Made by a program: the position numbers and the translations under genes. This document shows, one piece after another, positions 26,027-34,026 of a stretch of 64,000 bases of DNA (within the stretch, counting starts at the first letter, position 1; the number at the start of each line of letters is the position of its first letter). Source of the stretch: a virus; IMG/VR virus record IMGVR_UViG_3300017593_000150, positions 43,190 through 107,189 of that record. The stretch is one strand, 5' to 3'. The notes beneath the pieces were generated by a model that did not search any database, was not told the origin of the DNA, and worked only from the letters and a program-made list of their open reading frames with translations.

Positions 26027-26903
26027 TCACCTTCGTAATGGCGTTGCGAAGCACAGTCTCGAGAGTAGTATTATGACGTAGCCGGAGTAATGCAAGAGCA
26101 AGAATATCCGTAACACACTTCACGAACGTAATTTCCTCTTGAGAATAAGGAGCATCCTTATCATCATAAGTCAAGAAGAAACCCCATTGACCTATACCTT
26201 CGCCCTTGATAGGAAATGCTAAAGCCCTCTTAACATCGATGCCAAGCTCGTCGAGTCCCTGTTCGAAACAGGTAACAAATTTCCCGTTCAACAACTGATC
26301 AAACCAACCTTTAGGTAACTTAAATCGTCGGGGCATTTTAGGTTCGCCCTCTTTAAAGTATGCAAACAAAGGGAAACTAATCATACCACCTTGTTCAAAT
26401 GGGGAAACTATCACTGTTGCGTTAAGAGCTTTACCAACTATCTCAACACATTCTTGCACTTTCTGCCCACTAACCAAACTCTTTGCAAGAACTTCAAACA
26501 GTTTCGGGAAAACGCCCATTAAATCCTGAACTCTAGACCGTAAGCGGGGGCTCACCCTCAATACCAAAGAATCCAGCATACTTTTCAACACGTCTCCATT
26601 TACAGGCTTGGGAAGAACCCCGTGAAACCCATATACGCGGGCGATTTTACGAACTCTATCCGAATCGTAACCTGTCACAAGTATCGCCCGTGCAGGGTCA
26701 AACTGGTCCACCGCTGAGAACACTTGCCCATTGAGTAGGACAACGTCAAGGATGTAGAAATCGGGATTGACTTCAGTATTTAACTTCTTAAACTCTTGAA
26801 CTGAACCGCAAGTATAACACTCACAATTGTCAAAACTACTCTCGAGGAAAGACTTAAAAAAGTCCCTTACTGGCGCCTCATCGTCCAAGATTAGGACTCT
26901 CAT
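26016..26903 (-). CDS. Response-regulator receiver domain fused to a GAF-like domain
   Basis: A 295-residue protein. The first ~115 residues are a complete CheY-like receiver: acidic pair D7-D8 (LILDDEAP), phospho-acceptor D53 ('FYILDVVLL'), T77 ('LVTGYD') and K99 ('LPKPV'). The second half resembles a GAF sensor ('FPIKGEGIGQWGFFL', 'SQEEITFVKCVTDILALAL'). The ATG at 26903 is preferred because GGAGG precedes it by seven bases. A phosphorylatable receiver is rare in phages. A tiny histidine-box protein at 33974-34234 may be its partner. Confidence 0.8.
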   Translation of the reverse strand: MRVLILDDEAPVRDFFKSFLESSFDNCECYTCGSVQEFKKLNTEVNPDFYILDVVLLNGQVFSAVDQFDPARAILVTGYDSDRVRKIARVYGFHGVLPKPVNGDVLKSMLDSLVLRVSPRLRSRVQDLMGVFPKLFEVLAKSLVSGQKVQECVEIVGKALNATVIVSPFEQGGMISFPLFAYFKEGEPKMPRRFKLPKGWFDQLLNGKFVTCFEQGLDELGIDVKRALAFPIKGEGIGQWGFFLTYDDKDAPYSQEEITFVKCVTDILALALLRLRHNTTLETVLRNAITKVSAF

Positions 26904-26914
26904 ACTCTTTCCTC

Positions 26915-27991
26915 CTACCACAAAGAACGAGGTAACGAAGTGATTTTCTTCTTATTCCTGAAGCACACATCGATCAACGTTCTCAAATCATCCTCAAGCT
27001 CAATTGTATCACTTAAGAAACAATCACTCAAGAGTTCCCTTTCAATGTGGACAAACTGTGGCCAAGTAAACTCAAATGTTTTAGTACGAAAGAACCCAAT
27101 TCGTAGTCTATACCCAAAATCCTCCGCAAAAACATGTTTTATCTTATAAATCAAATCCTGAAAGCTGACCAGCCGATCGAACAAATGAACAATGGGTTTG
27201 TCCACCTTCTTAGTCAACAAGTAAGTAAAACTCTCAACAAATTGATTCAACGAGATAATAGTATAGTAACCCTCCTGAGGCACATTTACGATCCCTTGAC
27301 GGACGCCTCGGGCGCAATAGTAGTTAATGACGGTACTATGAAACTTGTCAACGTGCAATCGATGAAGTGGTTCCTCACTTGGATACACACCATACACAGA
27401 ACCTACACGGAGATCGACTAACTTGAGTTTTAAGTGGTTACGAGCATATGTTAAGAAAATTTGAACAAAGGCTTCAGTACACTGATTAAGAGAGTCCCCT
27501 TTCAATGGAAAAGGTAAAAAATCCTCAAGCTCATTGTGGTGAATCAATAACGGACCTTCTGGAACCGGTAGTTGTGAGGGATAATAGGAGTTTAGATCGG
27601 TTACCACAAATAAAGGAACGTTACGTAAAGCGGACGAAGCTAGTGTATTTACAACCGAAATGGTGTTGTAAAGGTTAGTAACACAAAGCAATTGGTCTCG
27701 CTGCTGAAAAAGGGCTGGGCTGTATAACCGGGATAAGTCGACAATCAAATCAGGCTCAAACTTCTCCAATCGGTCACGTAAGGCAGCGGAATCTGTAACA
27801 TCTAACTCAACAGTCTGTAAATCTTTTAAGGACTCAAAAGAGTGACGAATAATCGAATAAGAGGAGGTCGCCTCTACTAAAGACTCCCGCTTTAAATTGT
27901 CAACGCCTAGTACAGAGTGCCCTTCTCTAAGCAAATGATGTGAAAGTGCAAAACCTAAGTAGCCGTCTGCCCCTAGAATTGCGATTCTCAC
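26915..27991 (-). CDS. NAD-dependent nucleotide-sugar epimerase/dehydratase (SDR family)
   Basis: A 358-residue protein with the extended-SDR Rossmann start 'ILGADGYLGFALSHHLL' (GxxGYLG), an acidic 'VDNL' at the end of strand 2 and 'VDLRVGSVYGV', which matches the family's later sugar-binding region. The opening resembles UDP-sulfoquinovose synthase-like enzymes. A canonical YxxxK active site is not obvious, so activity is uncertain. The GTG start overlaps the stop of the glycosyltransferase gene. It probably supplies a modified sugar. Confidence 0.75.
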   Translation of the reverse strand: MRIAILGADGYLGFALSHHLLREGHSVLGVDNLKRESLVEATSSYSIIRHSFESLKDLQTVELDVTDSAALRDRLEKFEPDLIVDLSRLYSPALFQQRDQLLCVTNLYNTISVVNTLASSALRNVPLFVVTDLNSYYPSQLPVPEGPLLIHHNELEDFLPFPLKGDSLNQCTEAFVQIFLTYARNHLKLKLVDLRVGSVYGVYPSEEPLHRLHVDKFHSTVINYYCARGVRQGIVNVPQEGYYTIISLNQFVESFTYLLTKKVDKPIVHLFDRLVSFQDLIYKIKHVFAEDFGYRLRIGFFRTKTFEFTWPQFVHIERELLSDCFLSDTIELEDDLRTLIDVCFRNKKKITSLPRSLW

Positions 27992-28956
27992 CTCAGAGAA
28001 AACTCCCTTAACCCATCAAATGGCTGCTTAACGCCCAATACAGCTCTACACATCAAGTTAACAAACTGCTTTGCTCTCACATCGACACTGTGGAACTTAC
28101 GAACTAATCTATACCCTCGTGTCGTAATCTCAACTAAGCGGTCTTCGTCCCTTAACACTGAGAGAATTTTATCCTCAAAGGAAGTTGGTGAGACGGGCAA
28201 AAAGTGTTTATCTGGAACGTACCCAAGTTCTACAATGTCGTTAATAGGTGGAGCTGCCAAAAGAGAAAAAGACGCGGGAATCTCGAAGAACTTCTGAATG
28301 GAGTAATTGTAGATACTACCACAAGTAGGGCAAACTTTAGCTGAGTTCAAAAGCTTCGCGTAGGTATCATGAACAATCGCAGTTCGTGAATCAAAGTGAC
28401 CATAACCAGGATGAGGGACGTGTACAAAACCAGGGTACCCCTTAAACGTACGTAAATAAGATGTTCTCATAGGATAAACATCAGGGAGAATAGCTCCGGT
28501 TAGTAAGATGTCTATGGTCTTCGTTTGAGACCATTTCTTAAACACGTGAGTGTCAACTCCAATAGGTAACCACTCACAAGGAACTACATCAAGGAGTCGA
28601 GGAAACAACTTGAGCGTCCCTTCTTTAAACTTTACTACCACAAAGTCGATTTTATTCTCCTTGATAAACAGGAGCCGATCTCTCTGATAAGCATGAACAT
28701 CCCAATAGTGAACTACCTTAGGAAGCTTAATCTCAGCTAGCCCTGTCAAAGGAGGAGTTACTGGAGGAGCTTCACCCAACATGAGTAGATCAAAAGTTTT
28801 CCCTTTGTCAGCGAGCTCCTTCAATAGCGTAGGTACGTGACAGGGCTTGTGATGAAAAGTAACATCAGCAACTTTAGCAAGAGCTTTCTTAAAGGCTAGA
28901 TGTCCATGTCCAATCCAGTTAGTAAAGTCTTTACAAATATATAAAATCTTCAGCAT
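27988..28956 (-). CDS. CgeB-type glycosyltransferase
   Basis: A 322-residue protein with two Rossmann-like halves: 'MLKILYICKDFTNW', 'FDLLMLGEAPP', then 'CEWLPIGVDTHVFK' and, late, 'KFFEIPASFSLLAAPP', 'DIVELGYVPDKHF'. This order is typical of the spore maturation protein CgeB-like glycosyltransferases (GT4-like). It is coupled to the epimerase (GTGA overlap), suggesting that the sugar made next door is transferred by it. The acceptor is unknown. Confidence 0.75.
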   Translation of the reverse strand: MLKILYICKDFTNWIGHGHLAFKKALAKVADVTFHHKPCHVPTLLKELADKGKTFDLLMLGEAPPVTPPLTGLAEIKLPKVVHYWDVHAYQRDRLLFIKENKIDFVVVKFKEGTLKLFPRLLDVVPCEWLPIGVDTHVFKKWSQTKTIDILLTGAILPDVYPMRTSYLRTFKGYPGFVHVPHPGYGHFDSRTAIVHDTYAKLLNSAKVCPTCGSIYNYSIQKFFEIPASFSLLAAPPINDIVELGYVPDKHFLPVSPTSFEDKILSVLRDEDRLVEITTRGYRLVRKFHSVDVRAKQFVNLMCRAVLGVKQPFDGLREFSLR

Positions 28957-28958
28957 AG

Positions 28959-29198
28959 TTACTTCTCCTTCACAAAACGAGAAGACAATTCAAATACAGC
29001 ATCCCCTTTCTGAGAAGGATCTTTCTCAAGGTGATAGACATCAAAGAACAAGTACTTTCCTGGAATTCCTTTGGGAAACGCTACACAAGTACAATCCTCA
29101 CGGAAATGTTTACAAAAAGAGCACAGGGAGAAGTGATCTTCTCCGAGATGTTTTGCTCGATACTTGGACAGCCACCGAATTGGGTCGAATTCAGTCAT
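28959..29198 (-). CDS. Small Cys-rich protein with FPKGIP motif
   Basis: A 79-residue protein with 'CSFCKHFREDCTCVAFPKGIP' and later 'QKGDAVFE'. The Cys cluster followed by AFP.GIP and GD…F is a small phage family I have seen near MuF and portal-type proteins. It probably binds a metal. Start ATG at 29198, with GGAG seven bases upstream; the start overlaps the stop of the metallopeptidase gene. Confidence 0.6.
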   Translation of the reverse strand: MTEFDPIRWLSKYRAKHLGEDHFSLCSFCKHFREDCTCVAFPKGIPGKYLFFDVYHLEKDPSQKGDAVFELSSRFVKEK

Positions 29199-30196
29199 CA
29201 CAGTACTCCTTCCAAAGTAGCAAAATAGTCACGTGCCTCAGGCCACTTAAGTCTAAGAAACCTACGATGCTGAAGATTTGAATGTGCAAAAAGCGAAAAA
29301 GCCTCAGAAAAGCCCTCTTCTGGACTTTGAAGGCTGGGAATTGATATCACGGACGTGTTAAAAGGGTCGTCCATTAAAGCCCGATAAAACTGCAACCTCA
29401 CAAAATTACGCCTAACTGAAGGGCGTACCGAACCATAATGCTTAGTAGCTTGCTGAAAGAGCTGTACAGCTTCAGGCAAAACTCTCTGAAGGTAAGGAGC
29501 ATAAACACTTCGACCAAATTCTACATAATAATCAGGAGCCCGAGTAGCAAGCTGACTCTGAACAAAATGACCGCATTCATGGAGAAAAGTAAGATCATAA
29601 GGAACATCACGCCGCCTAGGGGAGTACACTAGCATACTAATAGCCCCCGATCCTTGCGGAAACGCGTACTCAGCAAGATCCTTAACCTCAGAAGGAACCC
29701 TTTGAACCTTAGGAAGAGTAATTCCCAGAACGTGTCTGAGATGGACACGATCATTTGCGGAAAATTGTTCAAGGCACTGTTGTGTGAGCTCTCTTTCAAT
29801 TTTCCCCGTCGACCTAAGAATATAGGCATCAACATAACACCCTATTGGAGCAGACGACGTATAACGATGAAAGGATAAACTTACATTACGAAATGCTCTT
29901 TCACTCTCAGCACTCCCAATAAAAAAATTCAAAAATGCATCAGCCTGAGGAAGGACTTTCCTGCGGACTTCGGGATGAGGCGCTGCAACGTTCTCGAGAA
30001 ACCTAAAAGTCTCGAAGCCCGCCCCTTCTAGCGTTTCATTAATAGACCGGGAGTCAACAACTCGAAGAGGAGACTTCCTGGCAAAGGCGAAAGTCCACAA
30101 GAAAGCTTGGCGGAACTCCTTTTTAATAATCGGAACTCTACGTCCGCCCTTGGTAATCCATTTCTCAATCCACTCAGGAGGGACTCTAAATTTCAC
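29198..30196 (-). CDS. HExxH metallopeptidase-like protein
   Basis: A 332-residue protein with 'TFLHECGHFVQS' (HExxH form HECGH) and, about 95 residues later, 'PEEGFSEAFSLFAHS', the same order as in the C-terminal part of the portal fusion; the two are probably paralogous. The N-terminus ('WITKGGRRVPI') resembles a short segment in the ATP-grasp protein and in MuF-associated toxins. A GTG start follows GGAG. Target unknown: virion maturation or an injected effector. Confidence 0.65.
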   Translation of the reverse strand: MKFRVPPEWIEKWITKGGRRVPIIKKEFRQAFLWTFAFARKSPLRVVDSRSINETLEGAGFETFRFLENVAAPHPEVRRKVLPQADAFLNFFIGSAESERAFRNVSLSFHRYTSSAPIGCYVDAYILRSTGKIERELTQQCLEQFSANDRVHLRHVLGITLPKVQRVPSEVKDLAEYAFPQGSGAISMLVYSPRRRDVPYDLTFLHECGHFVQSQLATRAPDYYVEFGRSVYAPYLQRVLPEAVQLFQQATKHYGSVRPSVRRNFVRLQFYRALMDDPFNTSVISIPSLQSPEEGFSEAFSLFAHSNLQHRRFLRLKWPEARDYFATLEGVL

Positions 30197-30206
30197 GCCA
30201 ATCTCC

Positions 30207-30437
30207 TTAATAAGGATCTAAACTATATTCAAACCACTTATCCTTAGCGTTCAAGACCTTAACAGCTTTTTCAGCATCATCCACGGTGACATAACGTTTT
30301 AGAACGGCCCACTCACGAAACCACGGTACCCTACTTCGGTACTCCCTTCTAAGTCGATAGTAAACAGGAATTCTACGTTTTCGTGTTCGATGTCTGTACT
30401 TCGGCACCTCTGACTCAAACTTCGATTGTAAGTCCAT
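30207..30437 (-). CDS. Small basic hypothetical protein
   Basis: A 76-residue, strongly basic protein (…KYRHRTRKRRIPVYYRLRREY…). The ATG at 30437 is used; it overlaps the end of the MBL gene by 23 nt. No family recognised. Its charge suggests nucleic acid or membrane surface binding. Confidence 0.5.
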   Translation of the reverse strand: MDLQSKFESEVPKYRHRTRKRRIPVYYRLRREYRSRVPWFREWAVLKRYVTVDDAEKAVKVLNAKDKWFEYSLDPY

Positions 30438-31614
30438 CCTTCGCAATAATTAAATCCTCCACACCGAGAATTTCTCTCACTCTCTCATCACCTTTCAAAA
30501 CAGGCTGGCGGCCAAGATGAGTAAAAACAACTGTTTGCCAATTCAATTGAGAAGCATATCGGAGTTGAGATTTCATACAAGTGTGCCCGAACGGTTCTCC
30601 TCCCTTTTCCTTAACGCGGATTATGGGATGGTTAATCGCGGAGCCATCACCAATGTAAACTCGGAGTCCCTTGAGAATCCCCCAGCCAGCACGTGGTCGT
30701 ATAACATCCGTAAAGATACCCAATTCGTTATTTATTACAACACCCCACATAGGACATCGAATAGAGTGAAAACAAGAAACAGCTTTTAACGACACATCTT
30801 CGTACTCAAAAGGAAGTGAAGAAAAAAGAGTAGGAGTGACCTTCCAATTACGGACTAATTGACGTCGAACGAGCGACGTAGACACCAACGTCGTCGGAAT
30901 TTCCTTGTGTTTTAAGCCACTTACATGATCTGGGTGTGAGTTCCCGGAAAAGCACACTTTACCCTCACGGCGAGTCAACAGTATATGCCTAGTGTACTCG
31001 GGTAAAGTAACACAGTAAACTTTCCCGTCGTAAGGAACCCAGGACTCTTGACTACCGGAGGTTACTGACTTAGCGGTAGAGGAACGACTGTCAGAAAAAA
31101 CTGCTTGTGCCAGAGAAGTATCGTGTTGTTCACATTTAAAAGAGCACGTAAACATCTTAGGGCGCCCAAAACACCTCGCGGCAGGGATAAGAGAAAAGGA
31201 AGGGTCATCAAAGTTCTCCGAAATATACAAATTGTGATTAGGAGTCACCATCATATTCAAAAAATCCGTACTCAAGTAATACATTAACCCAGTGTAATCT
31301 TGCTCAATATAATCTATAGGCTTCTCAAACACTAATCGATCGTCCTCATCCAATGTCGCGACGTAATCCGAACTACTTAACTCAGTAAACCTCTTCCAGC
31401 CACGATTAGTAAAAACTTCAGTCTTCTCATCATAACAATGACTTACATACAAAAAATCCACGTCCTTAAGGTTATCAAAGAACTCCTCTTCACCACAGTC
31501 AATTTGGAAACGCGCTCTGCGAGTCTCGACTACAATACCTGTTCTCAGTTTGTGATGAGGGGAACTTTCCTCAATCATACCCTTAGAACCCAGAAATGTT
31601 ATCTTATACTTCAC
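30415..31614 (-). CDS. MBL-fold metal-dependent hydrolase interrupted by an intein
   Basis: A 399-residue precursor. The GTG at 31614 (MKYKITFLGSKG) is chosen because it fits the fold's first strand and overlaps the previous gene by 11 nt. After splicing the 233-residue protein has 'GIVVETRRARFQIDCG' and the rebuilt metal motif 'VSHSHPDHVSG' (HxHxDH), then 'GIFTDVIRP', 'YIGDGSA' and 'VFTHLG', a full metallo-beta-lactamase fold. The intein cuts the motif between its first His and Ser, so the precursor must be inactive. The substrate is unknown (nucleic acid, phosphoester or cyclic nucleotide). Confidence 0.85.
   Translation of the reverse strand: MKYKITFLGSKGMIEESSPHHKLRTGIVVETRRARFQIDCGEEEFFDNLKDVDFLYVSHCYDEKTEVFTNRGWKRFTELSSSDYVATLDEDDRLVFEKPIDYIEQDYTGLMYYLSTDFLNMMVTPNHNLYISENFDDPSFSLIPAARCFGRPKMFTCSFKCEQHDTSLAQAVFSDSRSSTAKSVTSGSQESWVPYDGKVYCVTLPEYTRHILLTRREGKVCFSGNSHPDHVSGLKHKEIPTTLVSTSLVRRQLVRNWKVTPTLFSSLPFEYEDVSLKAVSCFHSIRCPMWGVVINNELGIFTDVIRPRAGWGILKGLRVYIGDGSAINHPIIRVKEKGGEPFGHTCMKSQLRYASQLNWQTVVFTHLGRQPVLKGDERVREILGVEDLIIAKDGLTIEV
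30940..31437 (-). other. Intein in the MBL-fold active-site motif
   Basis: A 166-residue in-frame insertion from Cys (CYDEKTEVFTNRGWKRF) to Asn (CFSGN), directly before Ser of SHPDH. Block B-like 'MMVTPNHNLYI' and the C-terminal 'DGKVYCVTLPEYTRHI' are clear. No homing endonuclease domain. It is closely related to the portal intein and lies in the most conserved part of the host protein, the usual choice of inteins. Confidence 0.9.
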
Positions 31615-31981
31615 GTAACTTCGACCCCCTTTCAAGAAGGGTAGAATCAACCTTCTTAGCTTTAAAGAAACCTCCAATGTACTCCTGAACCTTAATCGGG
31701 TCAAAAAATTTACAACTAAACACATCAATGTAAGCAGTCCGGCTAGAAGGAGCAAAATGTCCTGATACCAGAGACGTCTCTATTAACTGAACAAGAGTGT
31801 ATCCTTCAGAAGGGCCGTTACCAAACCACTCAATTATAGGGTCACCGTACCTTTTCACATCAAGAATATCACAAAGTTCGAATACGAATTCCCTAAGTTT
31901 GCCCTTACTAGAAATAAGGAACTCATCACAATCATACAAATCTAAAATCAGGTGAAGTCCCCAATCGGCGATCATGTACAT
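31604..31981 (-). CDS. S-adenosylmethionine decarboxylase-like protein, second copy
   Basis: A 125-residue protein with 'LHLILDLYDCD', 'LVQLIETSLVSGHF' and 'AYIDVFSCKFFD'. The spacing Ser70-His75-Cys90 equals the catalytic Ser-His-Cys spacing of the neighbouring SpeD (62-67-82), so it could also form a pyruvoyl cofactor, but the residue before the Ser is Thr instead of Glu. It overlaps the upstream SpeD gene by 50 nt. It may be a specialised decarboxylase or a partner subunit. Confidence 0.7.
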   Translation of the reverse strand: MYMIADWGLHLILDLYDCDEFLISSKGKLREFVFELCDILDVKRYGDPIIEWFGNGPSEGYTLVQLIETSLVSGHFAPSSRTAYIDVFSCKFFDPIKVQEYIGGFFKAKKVDSTLLERGSKLREV

Positions 31982-32315
31982 CCCCCCTCTCCAAGACTAA
32001 AACTTTAGGATTACCTTTAAGAAACTGAAGAATCTCCTGAACCGCTACATCTAAATCAACGGAATCGCCGCAAGTGAACAAATCAACGGCCGCGTAAAGT
32101 CGTTCAGGCCAAGTATGGATAGAAAAGTGAGACTCAGAGATCACAACCACACAACTTACCCCGTGAGGTTCAAAATGATGAACGAATGAATGAAGTATGG
32201 TTGCGCCGGCCTTACTAGCGGCCCGAATCAAACACTGAAGAACCAACTTCTCATTATCTAAAACTTCAAAAGGCACCTCAAACACGTCAATCAACACGTG
32301 TTTTCCTACACCCAC
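31932..32315 (-). CDS. speD: S-adenosylmethionine decarboxylase (prokaryotic class, SpeD)
   Basis: A 127-residue protein with 'ESHFSIHTWPE' and 'AAVDLFTCGD', the diagnostic motifs of bacterial AdoMet decarboxylase. Self-cleavage would fall between Glu61 and Ser62, making the pyruvoyl group; His67 and Cys82 are the other catalytic residues. Length is normal. The GTG at 32315 follows GAAGGAG; it overlaps the ATP-grasp gene by 10 nt. Product: decarboxylated AdoMet for spermidine synthesis, though some relatives act on ornithine or arginine. No spermidine synthase is in the window. Confidence 0.85.
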   Translation of the reverse strand: MGVGKHVLIDVFEVPFEVLDNEKLVLQCLIRAASKAGATILHSFVHHFEPHGVSCVVVISESHFSIHTWPERLYAAVDLFTCGDSVDLDVAVQEILQFLKGNPKVLVLERGDVHDRRLGTSPDFRFV

Positions 32316-33445
32316 AGCTGCTTCTCCTTCTTCCGTACTTCGGAAACTCCTTCTCCTGCCCACCATAAACCCGCCGCGCCTCCAGCTAGAGCAACGGCGC
32401 GTAAGTCATTAGTCCATACTCCAGTGACAGTCTTGTGTAACTTCCTGGCAATAACAGGGTTCATTAAACTACCTGGAACAGGGTTTCCTTCAATAAATCG
32501 GAAGGAACCGTCAGGTAATTCGACGATGTCAAACCCTACATGGGCGTTCTTCTCATATAGTTTCATAGCTTGAGTCACAAACTCCTTAAGTCGTTTACGT
32601 TTCACAGGGTTGAGCACTGGAATAGAAGAACCACCCTCCATTCCGAATCGATAAAAGATTTTATTGTAAATTTTACGGAAAGGATCAGGAAAACGACGAT
32701 GTGTAATAGAGTAAACCTTCCCATTCACATAGTGAACACGAAACTCATTTCTAAAAGGTAACATTTCTTGTATGATCACATTATTAGGACCACCGTGCTG
32801 TTCAATATATTTCATCAAACGTTTGTCACTCCACTCATGAGTAGGGAGTTCCTTCGAAAGTGAGCCAATGCGCGGTTTAATCACAAATCCCTTCCCAGCA
32901 CGTTGGAACGCATAGCGTGCGGATTCAAGACTGTGAAACTCACGAAGTAAGAAGGTTTGAGGAACAATTTTAGGGTCGTCCTTGAACAGCTTTGGAAATA
33001 CCGCTTTATCGTCAATAGCAGACATCAAGTCATAGTCTTGAATCTTAGGAAGTTTCATCTTAAAGGCTTCTTTCGACCAGGTATGAACAACGCCTGCAGT
33101 TTTGGGAAGTTTAGCGCCCGCTTTGGGACGAACTACACGCATCCCCATTATTGCCGACGTGATCATGTCATAAAACTTCTCTCTCATTGAGGGAGTGGGA
33201 TTTGGGTGTTTAGCGATCACGACAAACCTTTTATTGCGAAAAAGTTCAGAAATGGGCGTACCGGGTTTTAAAAAGTAAGCGGCTAAAGTTGCTAAAGTGA
33301 TACCTCCGAGGACTTTCATCTTTGGATCAAGACGGGAACGTGACCCCAACTCTCGTTGATGAATTCTTTCCTCAGGGATAAAGATCTTGCGGCCCTTGTA
33401 AGTAATCCAAATTCCTTTACGACCCTTAAACTCTACGAGTTCCAT
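32306..33445 (-). CDS. ATP-grasp ligase with hydrophobic segments
   Basis: A 379-residue protein. The central ~200 residues are an ATP-grasp domain: 'GKGFVIKPRIGSLSK' (P-loop-like strand with Lys), 'VIIQEMLPFRNEFRVHYV' and 'HVGFDIVELPDGSFRFIEGNPVPG' with metal-binding Asp, Glu and Asn. There is one hydrophobic stretch near residues 45-60 and a second near the C-terminus. It starts with 'FKGRKGIWITYKGRKIFI'. Such enzymes join a carboxylate to an amine (RimK- or cyanophycin-like). With SpeD next door, a polyamine or amino acid conjugation is possible but unproven. Strong ribosome site AGGAGG. Confidence 0.75.
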   Translation of the reverse strand: MELVEFKGRKGIWITYKGRKIFIPEERIHQRELGSRSRLDPKMKVLGGITLATLAAYFLKPGTPISELFRNKRFVVIAKHPNPTPSMREKFYDMITSAIMGMRVVRPKAGAKLPKTAGVVHTWSKEAFKMKLPKIQDYDLMSAIDDKAVFPKLFKDDPKIVPQTFLLREFHSLESARYAFQRAGKGFVIKPRIGSLSKELPTHEWSDKRLMKYIEQHGGPNNVIIQEMLPFRNEFRVHYVNGKVYSITHRRFPDPFRKIYNKIFYRFGMEGGSSIPVLNPVKRKRLKEFVTQAMKLYEKNAHVGFDIVELPDGSFRFIEGNPVPGSLMNPVIARKLHKTVTGVWTNDLRAVALAGGAAGLWWAGEGVSEVRKKEKQLWV

Positions 33446-33456
33446 AAAAAAGCCTC

Positions 33457-34026
33457 CTATCGTATCATAATCTTCGCGAGAAAAGTCCGGAACCCTCTTT
33501 TACCACCGTCACACATCACTATTTCGGCGCCAAAATTTTCAACAAACTCTACCGGAGACCAAGCTTCCTTATGTCCTTCATAATCATCTTCCCATCTTCC
33601 GTGAGGAAAGGAAGAGAAATCCTCTGGCAATGGTGTTGAAACAAACACTGCTTTAGTAACCTTCCGGAGCAAGGTGTGTAACAGATCGTAGCCCTCGAGT
33701 TTGCTCATATGCTCAATAACATCGAACAAACATATGAGATCATAAGTAGGGAAAGACTCCCAAGAAATGGATCGAACGTCCTGAACTATTACTTTGTTGT
33801 AAATGTACTCGTGTAAAGGAGAGATGTACTTGGAATAAGCTTCGATACAATCAATTCGAACTTTCCACTCAGGAGGAAACACCCTCCAATTCCAAACATC
33901 CAAGTACTCCCTAAAGAGTACACCCCACTTACCGAAACCCGGACCAATATCCAAAATACTTTGAGGTTTCAAATCAAGAACTTCTGTCAAGATTTTCGTG
34001 ATCGCGAACGGATTGCTTGAGGGCAT
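33457..34026 (-). CDS. Class I SAM-dependent methyltransferase
   Basis: A 189-residue protein with motif I 'SILDIGPGFGKWG', then 'IDCIEAYSKY', 'VIVQDVRSI' and 'YDLICLFDVIEHMSK', a standard class I methyltransferase. The ATG at 34026 has GGAGG five bases upstream and overlaps the histidine-box gene; the longer frame is unlikely. The EHM motif resembles small-molecule or sugar methyltransferases, fitting the glycan genes around it. Confidence 0.75.
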   Translation of the reverse strand: MPSSNPFAITKILTEVLDLKPQSILDIGPGFGKWGVLFREYLDVWNWRVFPPEWKVRIDCIEAYSKYISPLHEYIYNKVIVQDVRSISWESFPTYDLICLFDVIEHMSKLEGYDLLHTLLRKVTKAVFVSTPLPEDFSSFPHGRWEDDYEGHKEAWSPVEFVENFGAEIVMCDGGKRGFRTFLAKIMIR

